DNA of 64,000 nucleotides from the NCBI GenBank assembly GCA_051453625.1, contig JBOZIK010000001.1, positions 47,674,809-47,738,808 on the forward strand, read 5' to 3'. The translations under genes were made by a program, and so were the position numbers. The stretch is from Welwitschia mirabilis. Taxonomy: Eukaryota > Gnetophyta > Gnetopsida > Welwitschiales. Shown here in pieces: positions 25,177-36,379 of this stretch. Each line of letters starts with the position of its first letter. Position 1 is the first letter of the stretch. The notes beneath the pieces were generated by a model. That model did no database searches, had not been told where the DNA came from, and saw nothing but the letters and a program-made list of their open reading frames with translations.

Positions 25177-26060
25177 AAGGTGTGGAGGAATGTCATGTCC
25201 AAACTTTCAAGGTTCAAGATTCTAAATAATTCTTAACATCATAGATCCTCAAGCTAGTTTAATTATTGCATGTATTTATTATCTAATTTTCCATGGTGTG
25301 ATTTTATCATGAAAATTTTGTGCTATAATTCCTCACATTTTTATAGTACTCATAATATTACCTTTGTTCAAAATTATTAGTAATTTAATTATGATTATTA
25401 TTAGTTAAATTATTGTAACTATTGTACTTTATGTATTTTAACTAGAAAATAGCTTTTATGTGGCTTTTAGAAAGTACGTTTTATTGTAATAATTACATAA
25501 TAAGTGTTGTTATTTATTGTCAAGATATTAATGCACCTAGTGGTATGACAAGGAATTGAATCAGGGGGTTATAGAGTCACCTTCACTATCCTCCTTTATG
25601 ATGGTGTCTCTTCATTTTCTCATGTTCTTTTACATTTTACATCTCTAACTATAAATAGGATCCTTTTCTCCTCTCATTTTGTATCTTGAGAAGCCTTCAT
25701 TATCAAACCTTAAAGCTTGAAAAATTATTTGAACCTTAGAGCCTTGGAATCTTTAGGAGTTCTTGAGTCTTCATTTTAATTCCTGTATAGTTTTATGGTC
25801 TTCATTTCATTCTTGTATGATTTTTAGTTTATTATTTATTTTCTTGCATGGTCCTTATATTTTTCATCTTGAATAGTATTTATTTTTGAATGATTTAAAT
25901 CTTTGTATAATTCCTATAAGGTTGTTCTTACATATCGTTTAAATATTACTTATCACATATACCTCGTGATAGTGTTTTCTTTAGAACTTTACATGCAACC
26001 ACTATGAGTTGTTGTGAATTTGACTTGCTTAGCTATTAATCTTAGCTTAAAAATATCTAA
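25177..26060 (+). mobile_element. Gypsy-type polypurine tract and LTR
   Basis: AAGGTGTGGAGGAA (25177-25190) followed by TGTCATGTCC matches the usual 3' end of chromovirus-type Ty3/gypsy elements, where a purine-rich tract precedes an LTR starting TGTCA. A strong TATA box, CTATAAATAGG, at 25649-25659 is followed by a transcribed-leader-like stretch, as in an LTR promoter. The right end is not defined and no second LTR was found, so this is a 3' LTR or solo remnant. Confidence 0.55.
25649..25659 (+). promoter_or_regulatory. TATA box of gypsy-type LTR
   Basis: CTATAAATAGG, a near-consensus plant TATA box about 460 bp into the LTR, the usual position at the U3/R boundary. Confidence 0.55.
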
Positions 26061-27077
26061 ATAAGAAGTATAAAACTGACAGATGTAATTATTTGTTCAA
26101 ACTTTAGGGAGTGATACTCTTTAAAGGGAGTCTTAAGGTTATGGGACTAAGCTTCTAGGATGAATTAAAAAAATGTGACCAATTTACCATTTGTTTCTTC
26201 TAGATTATATGCAATTGGATTACTGTAATCTATTATGGAGTAACAGTAAAGGAACATAAATTTTTAAATGGAGCCTAAATCGAATCTAGATTTTCTTGTT
26301 ATACCTTCTTCATTTGGAAACCCCATAACATTCCATACCTTGTCATTTACCATACTAGGAACTATGAAATTTTCATGGTTCTTACTCCATATTTCTTATA
26401 TAAAATAGGTAGTAAAATTGGAGCTTAATTATTGAGAAGGGAAAGAAGAAGAATAAAATATCTTTTTCATACTATGTTGAGAATTTATGTTAGATTTAAA
26501 CCTGTAGTTCCATTATGAATCTTGAAATTTCTGTAATGTAACTATTTTGGCCTTGAGAATACTTTCCAAGTTAAATTATGTATATTTTGGTTAAATCTTC
26601 TTGATCTTATATATCAAATGTAATAAATTTTGATTTCTTGATAAAAATCTTTATGTTTTTAATGTTAATTTATTAAAATTTTTGTATCAGATTATAGAAT
26701 CTTGTTAGAATAAATGTTAAAATCATTAATTTATTACTATTTCATATTTTTGATATGATCATTAGGCATGTATTTTAGATTAATGATTATTTCATTATTT
26801 CTTGCAATTAGTCATTTTTAATTATGAAAAGATGGACATTTATTTTAGAAGAAAGGGTCATAATAAGAGTAATGTTATAAGCATCTTTAAAAGTTATCGT
26901 TCATGTCAAATAGAATGAAGATAAACTAGTTTATTTAAATAAAATCATACTCTTTAATAAATTATAATATTTTTAAAGATAACTATGGTTATTATATTTA
27001 ACAACTATTATGTTAATAATAAATATTAATATTTTAAATAATTACTGGAGTGAAAAGCAAATGATGTGTAACATATA

Positions 27078-27128
27078 GGATTCGAACCCTAACCCTCTAC
27101 TTGACTTGTTTTCTCCCTCACCATTACA
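27078..27128 (-). repeat. tRNA-like A/B-box module in left arm
   Basis: On the minus strand TGTAATGGTGAGG is followed by GGTTCGAATCC, a perfect B box, with about 28 bp between them. The same module is present in the right arm at 29933-29983. Confidence 0.5.
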
Positions 27129-28297
27129 CGAACGATAGGAAAGGTTAAAGGAAAAGAAACGTTAAGGAATTTATGATGTCACCATCATTTTTCTTTTCTA
27201 CTTACATTCAACCTCCATCAGCAGGCTCAATGATGCCATAGACTACCGCTTGTCCTCCTTTTAAACCATATTTCAAGCCTTATAGTTCTTAGTCCTTTCT
27301 CCATGGAAATGCCTCATTTCAAGTCCAGTAATCATCATCTAAATGCATCCAATCCATGTGCTATTAGATAGTAAAATGTAAGGCAAATTGTATGTGGATT
27401 ATGGCATTACAAATATTGATGCCAATGAATGTCTGTAATCTACCGTCGGTATCTCCCAAATGAGAATGATCAATGCTGATTTTAACACAACGTCAATAAA
27501 CTTGACTTTGTTTCAAAGGATTTCATACTACAATTTCATAATTTAATTAGAAGAACTAATGTTTTTTTTCTATCTTAGATCATCCAATAATCTTTTTGTC
27601 ATTCCAATTACTAAAATTAGTCAATGAAACATCTTGTAATAGTTTAGCAAGAGCATATACAATATAGATTGAATAGTGGAAAGGAAGCCTGTTTGTACAT
27701 CATTAGAATGCCTCTAGTAACTACATCATAACCTAAATAGATTGCTCCTACCCCTTAGCATATCTCCCCTCTCCTCCATTTTATTCTTCTTCCCTAATTG
27801 TGTAATGAACTAGGAAAATTGTTGATTGACACTCTGTGCCCTGCAAATAAATACTTGTGCCTACTTTGTCCTTTTCTCTCATCTATATCAACATCAAACT
27901 TCTCGTAATTTATAAGTGTTTTAATCAAAAAGAAAACATGTCTGCATGATCCTTGATGAAAATGCACTTCTCCAAGAATAATGAATGCCTCATCTTGCAG
28001 GATTATTTAATTTAATTTGCCTTGCACTTTTAATTCTTACATAGCTTATTTCAGTTTGCATACAATAAATCACCATCTTTCTTAAACCTAATTGAGAAAT
28101 TAGCATTATCAAGAAAATTGATCAAGGTAAGTAAAGAGTTGGTTATGCCTTCAACCCTTACACTGTGTCTGTTTCATCTTACTCCTTCTTTTATTCATCT
28201 AAATTCATATGTACAATGTAGAAATATACTAAATTCTTAGATACAAACTTGATTTGAAGGAAAATATAAATATAACTAATTATAGCCATCTATTTAT

Positions 28298-28554
28298 AAT
28301 GTTAAGACTTTTATTAGTGTTATCCAATTTAAATATTAAGTAAGAATATTATTTACATTAAGAATTTAAATGAAATGGAGACAAATAGTTAGACTTGTTT
28401 AAATACACAATGACATCACTAGATTTTTAGGAATTAACTTCTGTTTTTAGATATTATATCTTGTCTTGATGTATTATCTAAATGTAAACATTACATTTAA
28501 GAAACATTTAGAATAAGGGATTTTAAACTCCTAACTCCCTACATCATTGTAAAG
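28298..28554. repeat. Loop of the inverted repeat, homologous to 23507-23785
   Basis: Reverse-complemented, this loop plus the inner left arm matches 23507-23785 closely: TAATACATCAAGA, GTTAATTCCTAAA, CTAACTATTTGTC and TTAATATTTAAATTGG are all shared in order. The loop is therefore the end of a dispersed repeat rather than unique sequence. Confidence 0.7.
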
Positions 28555-29932
28555 AGATGGCTATAATTAATTATATTTTTATTTTCCTTCAAATTATGTT
28601 TGCATTTAAGTATTTAGTATGTTTCTACATGGTACATATGAATTTTGACTAACCTCCCGTCTATTGTGTTTCAAGATTATAATTTATGTAAAAGTAAAAA
28701 AGACCCAAAGATCAAATTTCAAATAAAAGTATTATGTAAGACTTGAGCTAAAAACCTAAGTCTTTGCATTTAATTTGATATCCATTTTGGCCATCAGCTC
28801 TTATTTTGTTATTATTTGCATTGTATACGTTAAAACCATGATTCAAACGCTTCCAAGATTGAGATGCTTTTCAACAAATAGAAGATATGGCATAGGGGTT
28901 AAAGGCATAACTGGCACTTTATTTATCTTGATTAATTTTCATGATGATGCCGATTGCTTGATTAGATTTAAGAAAGACGACAATTTATTGTGAGTAGACT
29001 GATAAGTTATGTAAGGATTGAGAGTGAAGGGTAAATTAAATTAACTAATATTGAAAGATCAAGTATTGATTATTCTTGAAGAAGGGTGTTTTCATCAAGA
29101 ATCATGTGGACAACCTCCCTTTTCAATTAAAACAGTTATGAATGGTGAGAAGTCTAATGTAGATACAAATGAGAGCAAGGAACAAAGTAGGCACAAGTAT
29201 TTATTTATAGGGCATAGAGTGTTAATTAACAATTTTCCTGGTTTACTACACAATGGGAGAAGAAGAATAAAATGGAGGAGATGGAAGATATGCTAAGGGG
29301 TAGGAGCACTCTATTTGGGCTATGATGTAGGCATAGAGGCATTTTGATGATGCATAAATAGGCTTCCTTTCTACTATTCTGACTATATTGTATACATTCT
29401 TACTAAACTATTACAAGATGTTTCATTGACTAATTTCAAAAATTGGAATGACACAAAGATTTTTGGATGATCTGAGAGATAGAGGAAAAAAACATAAGTC
29501 CTTTTGATTAAATTATAAAATTATAGTATGAAATCCTTCAAAGCAAAATTGAGTTTATTGATGTTATGGTGAAATCAACATTGATCATTCCAATTTGGAA
29601 GGTACCAACAGTGGGTTACAGGCATTTAATGGTATTAATTTTTACAATACCATAACTCATGTATAATCTACCTTGCGTTTCAATATCTGATAGCACATGG
29701 TAAGAATTTGGGAGGCATTTAGATGGTGATTACTAGACTTGAAGCGAGGCATTTTCATGGAGAATTAACTGAGAACTTTGAGGCTTGAAATATGGTTTAG
29801 GAGGAGAGAAAGCGACAGTCTATGGCATCATTGAACCTATTGATGGAGGTTAAACATAAGGGTAAAAGGAAATTGATGTTGACATCATAAATTCCTTAAC
29901 ATTTCTTTTCATTTAATATCTCTTATCATTCA

Positions 29933-29983
29933 TGTAATGGTGAGCAAGGAAAGATGTCAAGTAGAGGGTCGAGGTTTGAATCC
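29933..29983 (+). repeat. tRNA-like A/B-box module in right arm
   Basis: TGTAATGGTGAGC (A-box-like) and GGTTTGAATCC at 29973-29983 (B box, one C-to-T change from its partner in the left arm). This suggests a tRNA-derived SINE head was part of the repeat unit before it was inverted. Confidence 0.5.
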
Positions 29984-30029
29984 TATATGTTACACATCAT
30001 TTGCTTTTTCCTCCACTAATTATTTAAAA

Positions 30030-30180
30030 TATTAATATTTACTATTAACATAATAGTTATTAAATATAATAACTATAGTTATCTTTAAAAATATTATAAT
30101 TAAAATATTAGTATTTATTATTAACATAATAGTTATTAAATATAATAACTATAGTTATCTTTAAAAAATTATAATTTATT
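30030..30180. repeat. 75-bp tandem duplication in right arm
   Basis: Two nearly identical AT-rich units, each containing AACATAATAGTTATTAAATA and ATAACTATAGTTATC. The left arm has one copy at about 26961-27038, so the duplication came after the arms formed. Confidence 0.85.
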
Positions 30181-30755
30181 AAAAAAATTTAGTTTATTTA
30201 AATAAGCTAGTTTATCTTTATTCTATTTAATGTGAACGAAACCTTGTAAAAATGCTTATAACTGTCATCTTATTATGACCCTTTCTTCTAAAATAAATGT
30301 CTATCTTTTCATAAGTAAAAATAACTTATTGCAAGAAATAATGAAATAATTATTAATCTAAAATAGATGCCTAATAATCATAAAAAAATATGCAATAGTA
30401 ATAAAGCAACGATTTTAACATTTATTCTAATGAGATTCTACAATCTGAATACAAAAATTTTAACAAATCAACATTGAAAATATAAAGATTTTTATCAATA
30501 AAATTAAAATTTATTAAATTTGATATACAAGATTAAGAAGATTTAACCAAAATATACATAATTTAATTTGGTAAGTATTCTTAAGGCCAAAATAGTTACA
30601 TTATTGAAATTTCAATATTCACAAAGGAACTATAGGTTTTAATTCAAGGTAAATTCTCAACACAATCTGAAAAAGATATTCTCTTCTTCTCCTTGTCCTA
30701 CTCGATAATCAAGCTCTAGTTTTACCACCTATTTTATAATATATTTTTACTTATA

Positions 30756-32570
30756 TATGTTTAAAATTAGTAAGAAAATGAAAAAGGGAATGAATACAAC
30801 CATGCCTAGGATACTAGTGGGTAATAGGAAACAAAACACCACGAAGAACTAGCATGATACACACTAGTAAATATGAGATAGGAACTTAAGGAGGAAAACA
30901 TTTCAAACAACTGAAGGATTTAGAATATATTAAAAAAGGAATGGGATGTATGCATAGGACCTAGGATGTTAAACATAATGTTATAAGTAAGAGCTATATC
31001 AGATGACCTTAGATAATTAACAGGAAAATTTTTAGTATAATGATAAGAATTAGGTTAAGGTCATTTAAAATAGGAAATACCCTATTTTAAGTTCTAGGGT
31101 ACTAAGAAATAACACCATGATACTAAGGAAAAATAAAGACTTTATTGGAAACTTATTTGGGTGTGTTTGCCTATAAAAGCAAGCTCTATTATTTGAAAAG
31201 AGAAGAAAAATAAAAATATATTTTCTAAATCTCACTCTCCTTTTTTATTGTTTAAGCTTAATCTTACATGTGGTATTTGGGTAGTTTTATTCTTACATAT
31301 GATATGAGAGCATAAACTATAGTTCATGAAACTCTTAGACCATGCATGCCTTTACATGATTCTTTTACCATAAAGACTTTTAAGACTTTCTCAAATTTTT
31401 TTGAATTTTTTAAAAGTATTTATAAGATTTTTTTTAAGATCTATGTAGTGTCTTTTACTTTCCTTTATTTTTTTTTATTTTCAAGGTTATTGTTCATTTG
31501 TATTGAAGTTATTTACAAGGTTGTTGTTCCTATATGTTTTTAATTCCCAAAGAAGATAAAAAGGCATAAAAGAAGAAGAGCAAGTATTGCATNNNNNNNN
31601 NNNNNNNNNNNNNNNNNNNNNNNNNNNNNNNNNNNNNNNNNNNNNNNNNNNNNNNNNNNNNNNNNNNNNNNNNNNNNNNNNNNNNNNNNNNNNNNNNNNN
31701 NNNNNNNNNNNNNNNNNNNNNNNNNNNNNNNNNNNNNNNNNNNNNNNNNNNNNNNNNNNNNNNNNNNNNNNNNNNNNNNNNNNNNNNNNNNNNNNNNNNN
31801 NNNNNNNNNNNNNNNNNNNNNNNNNNNNNNNNNNNNNNNNNNNNNNNNNNNNNNNNNNNNNNNNNNNNNNNNNNNNNNNNNNNNNNNNNNNNNNNNNNNN
31901 NNNNNNNNNNNNNNNNNNNNNNNNNNNNNNNNNNNNNNNNNNNNNNNNNNNNNNNNNNNNNNNNNNNNNNNNNNNNNNNNNNNNNNNNNNNNNNNNNNNN
32001 NNNNNNNNNNNNNNNNNNNNNNNNNNNNNNNNNNNNNNNNNNNNNNNNNNNNNNNNTTTTCATAAATTTTCATAGATTATTTTTTTGATTGGTTTTCTTT
32101 ATACTATAACAAGATATAGACATAACCAAAACCCTCTATATCAGTTAGAATCAAAGATTCTTTAATTTGTTATGCTTGTTATGAGCAGTATTTAAAAACT
32201 TTCGCTACACATTTGGATAGTATTGTCATTCCTGTTACCATTTAAAACTATTTCATGAAATGCTAATGGGGATTTTATTTTCTTAATTATTGAATGTAGT
32301 TATAGAAATATTCTCTACCTCATCAACCCATAACCTCTCTGTCATCTCTATTGAACAACACCGCTGCATGTCCTTAGCTTATGTTTCCTCTATACTCAAT
32401 GTCACAGTTCTTCACTGGCACCGATTTTGTTACTAATTCATTGCTTATTACTTTAGCATAGTTACTTTTTAGGTGATCTCACATCTATTTGTTACTTCTA
32501 GATGTATAGCTTTATGTCATTGAGTACTAATACCCCTACACGTGCTACCACTGATGGCCATTCTTAGCAT
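30756..32570. other. Region without a recognised gene, includes N run 31593-32056
   Basis: No coding motif or repeat partner recognised. Open frames reported through the N run are artefacts. Confidence 0.4.
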
Positions 32571-32909
32571 GTCATTGTTAGGCCTTTTATCATCACACCA
32601 AAAGCAATAACTTAGGTGGAATTTGGTAATCTAGAATCATTTACATTTACTTACTTATCGAGCTGGGCATGATGACTGCATATTCAACAATCATCCCCTT
32701 GATCCATATGCTAAGAGCTCATATGAACCGGGAAGGCACTAAGAAGACTCGAACCTGAGACCAGCTAATAATCATGGATCTGATACTAATTGTTAGGCCC
32801 TTTACTATGACACCAAAAAACCATGACTTAGGTGGAATCTATAAACTGGAACCCTTTATAATTATCCACTTGTCAAGCTAGGCATGAGTACCGCACACCA
32901 AAGAGTCAT
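32571..32909 (-). mobile_element. Complete TRIM element with 5-bp target duplication
   Basis: Two 114-bp terminal repeats (32576-32689 and 32791-32904) flank a 101-bp internal region. The 5-bp sequence GTCAT occurs on both sides (32571-32575 and 32905-32909). Read on the minus strand, the LTR ends CCTAACA and is followed by ATTAGTATCAGATCC, a slightly changed initiator-Met PBS. The internal region ends with the purine-rich GGATCAAGGGGATGA before the second LTR. LTR-PBS-PPT-LTR in about 330 bp without coding capacity defines a terminal-repeat retrotransposon in miniature. A related partial copy is at 38546-38761. Confidence 0.82.
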
Positions 32910-33331
32910 CTGTTATTACCTGCGACCCTATCATCATCGGCTGAATTGCTAAAACCAGTTGCTATTTCTAGTCTCTGGTGACTACATCGCTACTGTAAAG
33001 CCTCTTCTGTTTAAGCTTGGGTAACATAACATAGAGGGCTTATCACTAGACATTTACCATGTCTACAACTCTAGTGATGTCTATTCTCCTGGAAGACAAA
33101 ATTTCTCTCTTTTAATACATACATGGACTTTGACATGAAGATAATCCCTAAGATCCCTTATCATCTTTTCCATTTGCTATATAAGCATATGTGTTTATTA
33201 CCTTAATTTTAAGAACATCATCAAGAGCACCTCTAATGAATCTCAATGCGAAGCCAATGAATTTGGCAAAGTTCTGAAAGAAATGAAGAGAAATATTATT
33301 CTTTATTTTATAAACATCTTACTATAGACAC
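32910..33331. other. Spacer between TRIM and copia element B
   Basis: No feature recognised. Confidence 0.4.
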
Positions 33332-33532
33332 TGTTAAAATGCAATACTAGCTCATGCAACATATTTCTTTGAAGACTTAGTTGTCTGAGCTTACTATTTT
33401 AGTTCTTAGTTTACTTGTTTAATTATTCCTATTTACTTGCTAAGTTGGGTAGTTTAGTACAGAGTTCATTACTTATTTTTAACTGATTTTTTGAATTGTG
33501 CAACTTCTTATTTCCTATTATTTTTGAGTTAA

Positions 33533-33690
33533 TTCTAGTTAGTGAAGTTAGTGGGTTAGTTATTTAAAAGAAGGAGAACTATTATTAAGTTAGTGGAGTT
33601 AGTGAATTAGTTATTGAAAAGAAGGAGAACTATTATTAAGTTAGTGGAGTTAGTGGGTTAGTTACTACAAAATAAGGAGAACTATTATTG
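33533..33690. repeat. Tandem repeat inside 5' LTR of element B
   Basis: About three units of around 52 bp, each containing AGTTAGTGG and AAGGAGAACTATTATT, upstream of the TATA box. The 3' LTR has the same array at about 38165-38315, so it predates the insertion. Confidence 0.85.
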
Positions 33691-33710
33691 AGTTTCTTAC
33701 TTTTTATGCC

Positions 33711-33720
33711 TATATAAGGC
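33711..33720 (+). promoter_or_regulatory. TATA box in 5' LTR of element B
   Basis: TATATAAGGC in the 5' LTR. The corresponding site in the 3' LTR reads TACATAAAGC, a weakened version. Confidence 0.6.
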
Positions 33721-33887
33721 TCTTTAGTTGCATTAAATAAAATTACTCCCTTCACAACATCTGTTTTGTTTTCTATGAGATTTTTTTATAGAGTGCACAT
33801 CCTATTTTCAAATTTATATTTAGTCTTTTTCTCTCTAGTTTTCATCATTTTGGTATCATAGCTAGGTGAATATTTTCTACTAGCAAG

Positions 33888-34830
33888 ATGAATGATCTTC
33901 AAGTTATTAGCAGAATTAGAAAGCTTAACAATCAAAGCAACAATTCATGATCGACATGTATGAAATATAACATGCAAAGCCAAGACTTGTGGGAAGTTGT
34001 CAATGCAAGCAAAGTTATCCAACTGAAAGAGGATGCAAATGGTACATTGCAGAAATGGAGGATAAAAGTGATAAGGCAATGTTTACTTTAAAGACTATGA
34101 TTAAAGAAACACATCTGAAAGGTCAAAACCCCCAAAGAAGCTTGGGACACATTAGCCATGCTTTTCTCAGAGAAGAATGACACAAGGCTTCAACTTCTAG
34201 AGAGCACACTATTTTCGTAGCATAACGCGACATGACGATTGCTCAGTTCTTCCACAAGGTGAAGTTACTATGTCAAGAACTTTCTGAGTTAGATCTAGAA
34301 GCTCTAATCAGGGAAACTAGGATGAAAATAATAATTATCCATGGTTTGAGATCTAAATATAGAAGCTTTATTACTATAGTATAAGGATATCAAGAGCAAC
34401 CATCACTTGTTGAGTTCAAAAATTTTCTTGCTAGTCAGGAAGACTTAGCCAAGAAAATGAGAGGAGTTTCATAGAAGAATGAAGAGGAAGAATTCTATAT
34501 CAACAAAAGCAGATGGAATTCCAAGTAACACACCATTAATGGATCCAATAGGAATGAGGACAATGTAAAAAATAATTAACATAAAGGAAGCGACTATTCA
34601 GGGGGAGATTCGAAGAATCATGGCAATGGTAATAAATTTGAAGGTAAGTGCTACAATTATGAGAAGGATGATCATATGCAAAAGATTATTACAACAAAAA
34701 GTTTCAAAGAAAGTTTTATAATTATGGAAAGGATGGTCAGATGGCAAAAGATTGTCGGTCGAAGAAAAAGACCATAGAGAGTAATGCTGCTACTTCCAAA
34801 AGTGAAGATGAATGAAATGCTAAGTTACTC
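33888..34830 (+). pseudogene. gag of copia element B
   Basis: The start MNDLQVISRIRKLNNQ at 33888 lies 25 bp after the PBS. The segment LWEVVNASKVIQLKEDANG is typical of the gag polyprotein of Tork-type copia (UBN2-like), followed by a helical part (LQLLESTLFS, IAQFFHKVKLLCQELSEL). Two zinc-knuckle relics lie at about 34645-34760. In the first, the second Cys is Tyr (CYNYEKDDH). Stops and at least one frameshift are present. Confidence 0.8.
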
Positions 34831-34849
34831 TTTGATGCAAAGGAGGATT

Positions 34850-36210
34850 TAGCTCTTATAACAACAATCTTTGAATATATTAATTATGAGAAAGATTGGA
34901 TCATCAACTCAAGATGCTCAAATCATATGATAGGTGATAAAGAAAAGTTGTAGAATTTGTTAGAATACAAAGGGAGCTAAGTGTTGTGACAACCAAAAAC
35001 TCAAAGTTACCGATAGCTCACATTGGTTATATGGTAGTTTCTCCTCAAAATAGTGCTAATGGGGTATCACTTCAAAATGTGTATTATGTTCCAAGTATGA
35101 AGAAAAATATTTTGTCAGTAGTAAAATTTACATCTTTAGGCTATTTTTTTCTATTTGGTATACAAGATATGAAGGTATATTGCGACTTTGAGGCTATAGG
35201 AGAGCCAATGGTGAAGGGATGAAGATTAGAGTCAGTCTATGTGATGTCTTTAGAAACTGCATATGTAGATAAGACGAGTAAGAATGAGACAGCAAATTTG
35301 TGGCACATGTGATTAAGTCACATTAGCTATTCCAAGCTAAACGTGATGATGAAAAATTCAATGTTAAAGGGACTTTTGAAACTCGAATTAAGATCAGATC
35401 TAATCTGCATAGGATGTCAGTATGAAAAAGCACATTAGTTGTCATATGAAGAGTCCAAATTTAAATCAAAGAAACCATTAGAGTTAATTAACTCTAATTG
35501 TTTGGACCTGTTAAGCAAGTCTCTATCAATGGGATGAAGTTTATGGTAACCTTTATTAATGATTTTTCTAAGGATGTGTGGGTTCATTTTATGAAGGAAA
35601 AATCTGAAGTTTTTTTCAATGGGTTCAAAGAGATAGCAGAACCAAAACTCGGTAAGAAAATTAATTACTTGCGTACTAAAAATAGGTCAGAGTATACCTT
35701 AGACAAGTTTTTCAATTTCATTTGAGAGTACCAAATCCATCATCAGTTCACATGTACCAATACTCTGTAGTAGAATGGTGTAGTAGAAAGAAAGAACAGG
35801 CACCTATTAGAAATATGTCATAGCATGCTTCATGCAAAGAATGTTATGGGATGATTTTGGATAGAAGTAATGAATACTATAGATTTTATAATCAATAGGA
35901 TTCCTCAACAAAGGTTAGGTTTTCTTTCACCTTTTAAAAATAGTGGAACATAAAACCTACAGTTAGCTATTTTCATGTTTTCAGATGTGTGTGCTATGTA
36001 TTTGTACATGATCATTTATGTAGCAAGATTAGTAAGAAGGCCATTAGATGTATCTTTATGGAATATGATAGTCAAAGAAAAGGATGAACATGTTGTGATC
36101 CTAAATTGAAAAATGCTACACGTCCCAAAATGTAGTATTTGATGAAGCATATTCTTGGTGGTTTTTAGAAAAGAAGATATTACTAAACTTAGATGCTTTT
36201 AAAGATGAGT
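34850..36210 (+). pseudogene. Protease and integrase of copia element B
   Basis: Protease site near 34895: DWIINSRCSNHMIGDKEKL. The catalytic DSG has become NSR, so it is dead. The GAG-pre-integrase LSHISYSKL is near 35310 and the zinc-binding CIGCQYEKAH near 35405. The integrase core is in the frame at 35498-35725 (FINDFSKDVWVHFM). The C-terminal YDSQRKG-like piece lies near 36065. An in-frame TGA replaces an expected Arg just before LSHISYSKL. Confidence 0.8.
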
Positions 36211-36379
36211 TAAAGTTTACTCAAATTCAATTAAATTTAGGTCAAGAAGAAGATGCTGATGATAATGGTTATGTTAAAGAAGGCATAGCTCTTGGTCCTT
36301 GGCAAACTGATATGCATCATTAACCAAGCAAAGAAGATAAGCCTGTTGAAGTAGTAGTATCAACTCCACTTAGAAGATC

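Larger units (their letters stand above)
26385..30755. repeat. Large inverted repeat, two arms of about 2 kb and a short loop
   Basis: The left arm (about 26385-28297) is the reverse complement of the right arm (about 28555-30755) at roughly 80% identity by eye, with a 257-bp loop. Anchors: 28208-28297 pairs with 28555-28645; 27833-27887 with 29161-29218; 27061-27110 with 29940-29990; 26828-26866 with 30270-30310; and the block around AATATCTTTTTCA-TGTTGAGAATTTA near 26460 with 30650-30690. The right arm carries an extra segment of about 230 bp (28655-28890) and a 75-bp tandem duplication (30030-30180). Matching translation fragments in both arms (FSIRFKKDG in the left, LIRFKKDDNLL in the right) suggest the unit once held coding sequence. 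It could be a head-to-head pair of one repeat or a long-TIR transposon. A transcript would fold into a long hairpin. Confidence 0.85.
33332..33847 (+). repeat. 5' LTR of copia element B
   Basis: Contains the promoter (TATATAAGGC at 33711-33720) and about three tandem units of roughly 52 bp (33533-33690) built on AGTTAGTGG-GTTAGTTA...AGGAGAACTATTATT. Confidence 0.9.

Noticed and set aside
31530-32075. Three open frames of 162-177 residues
   Set aside because: Almost entirely inside the N run 31593-32056.
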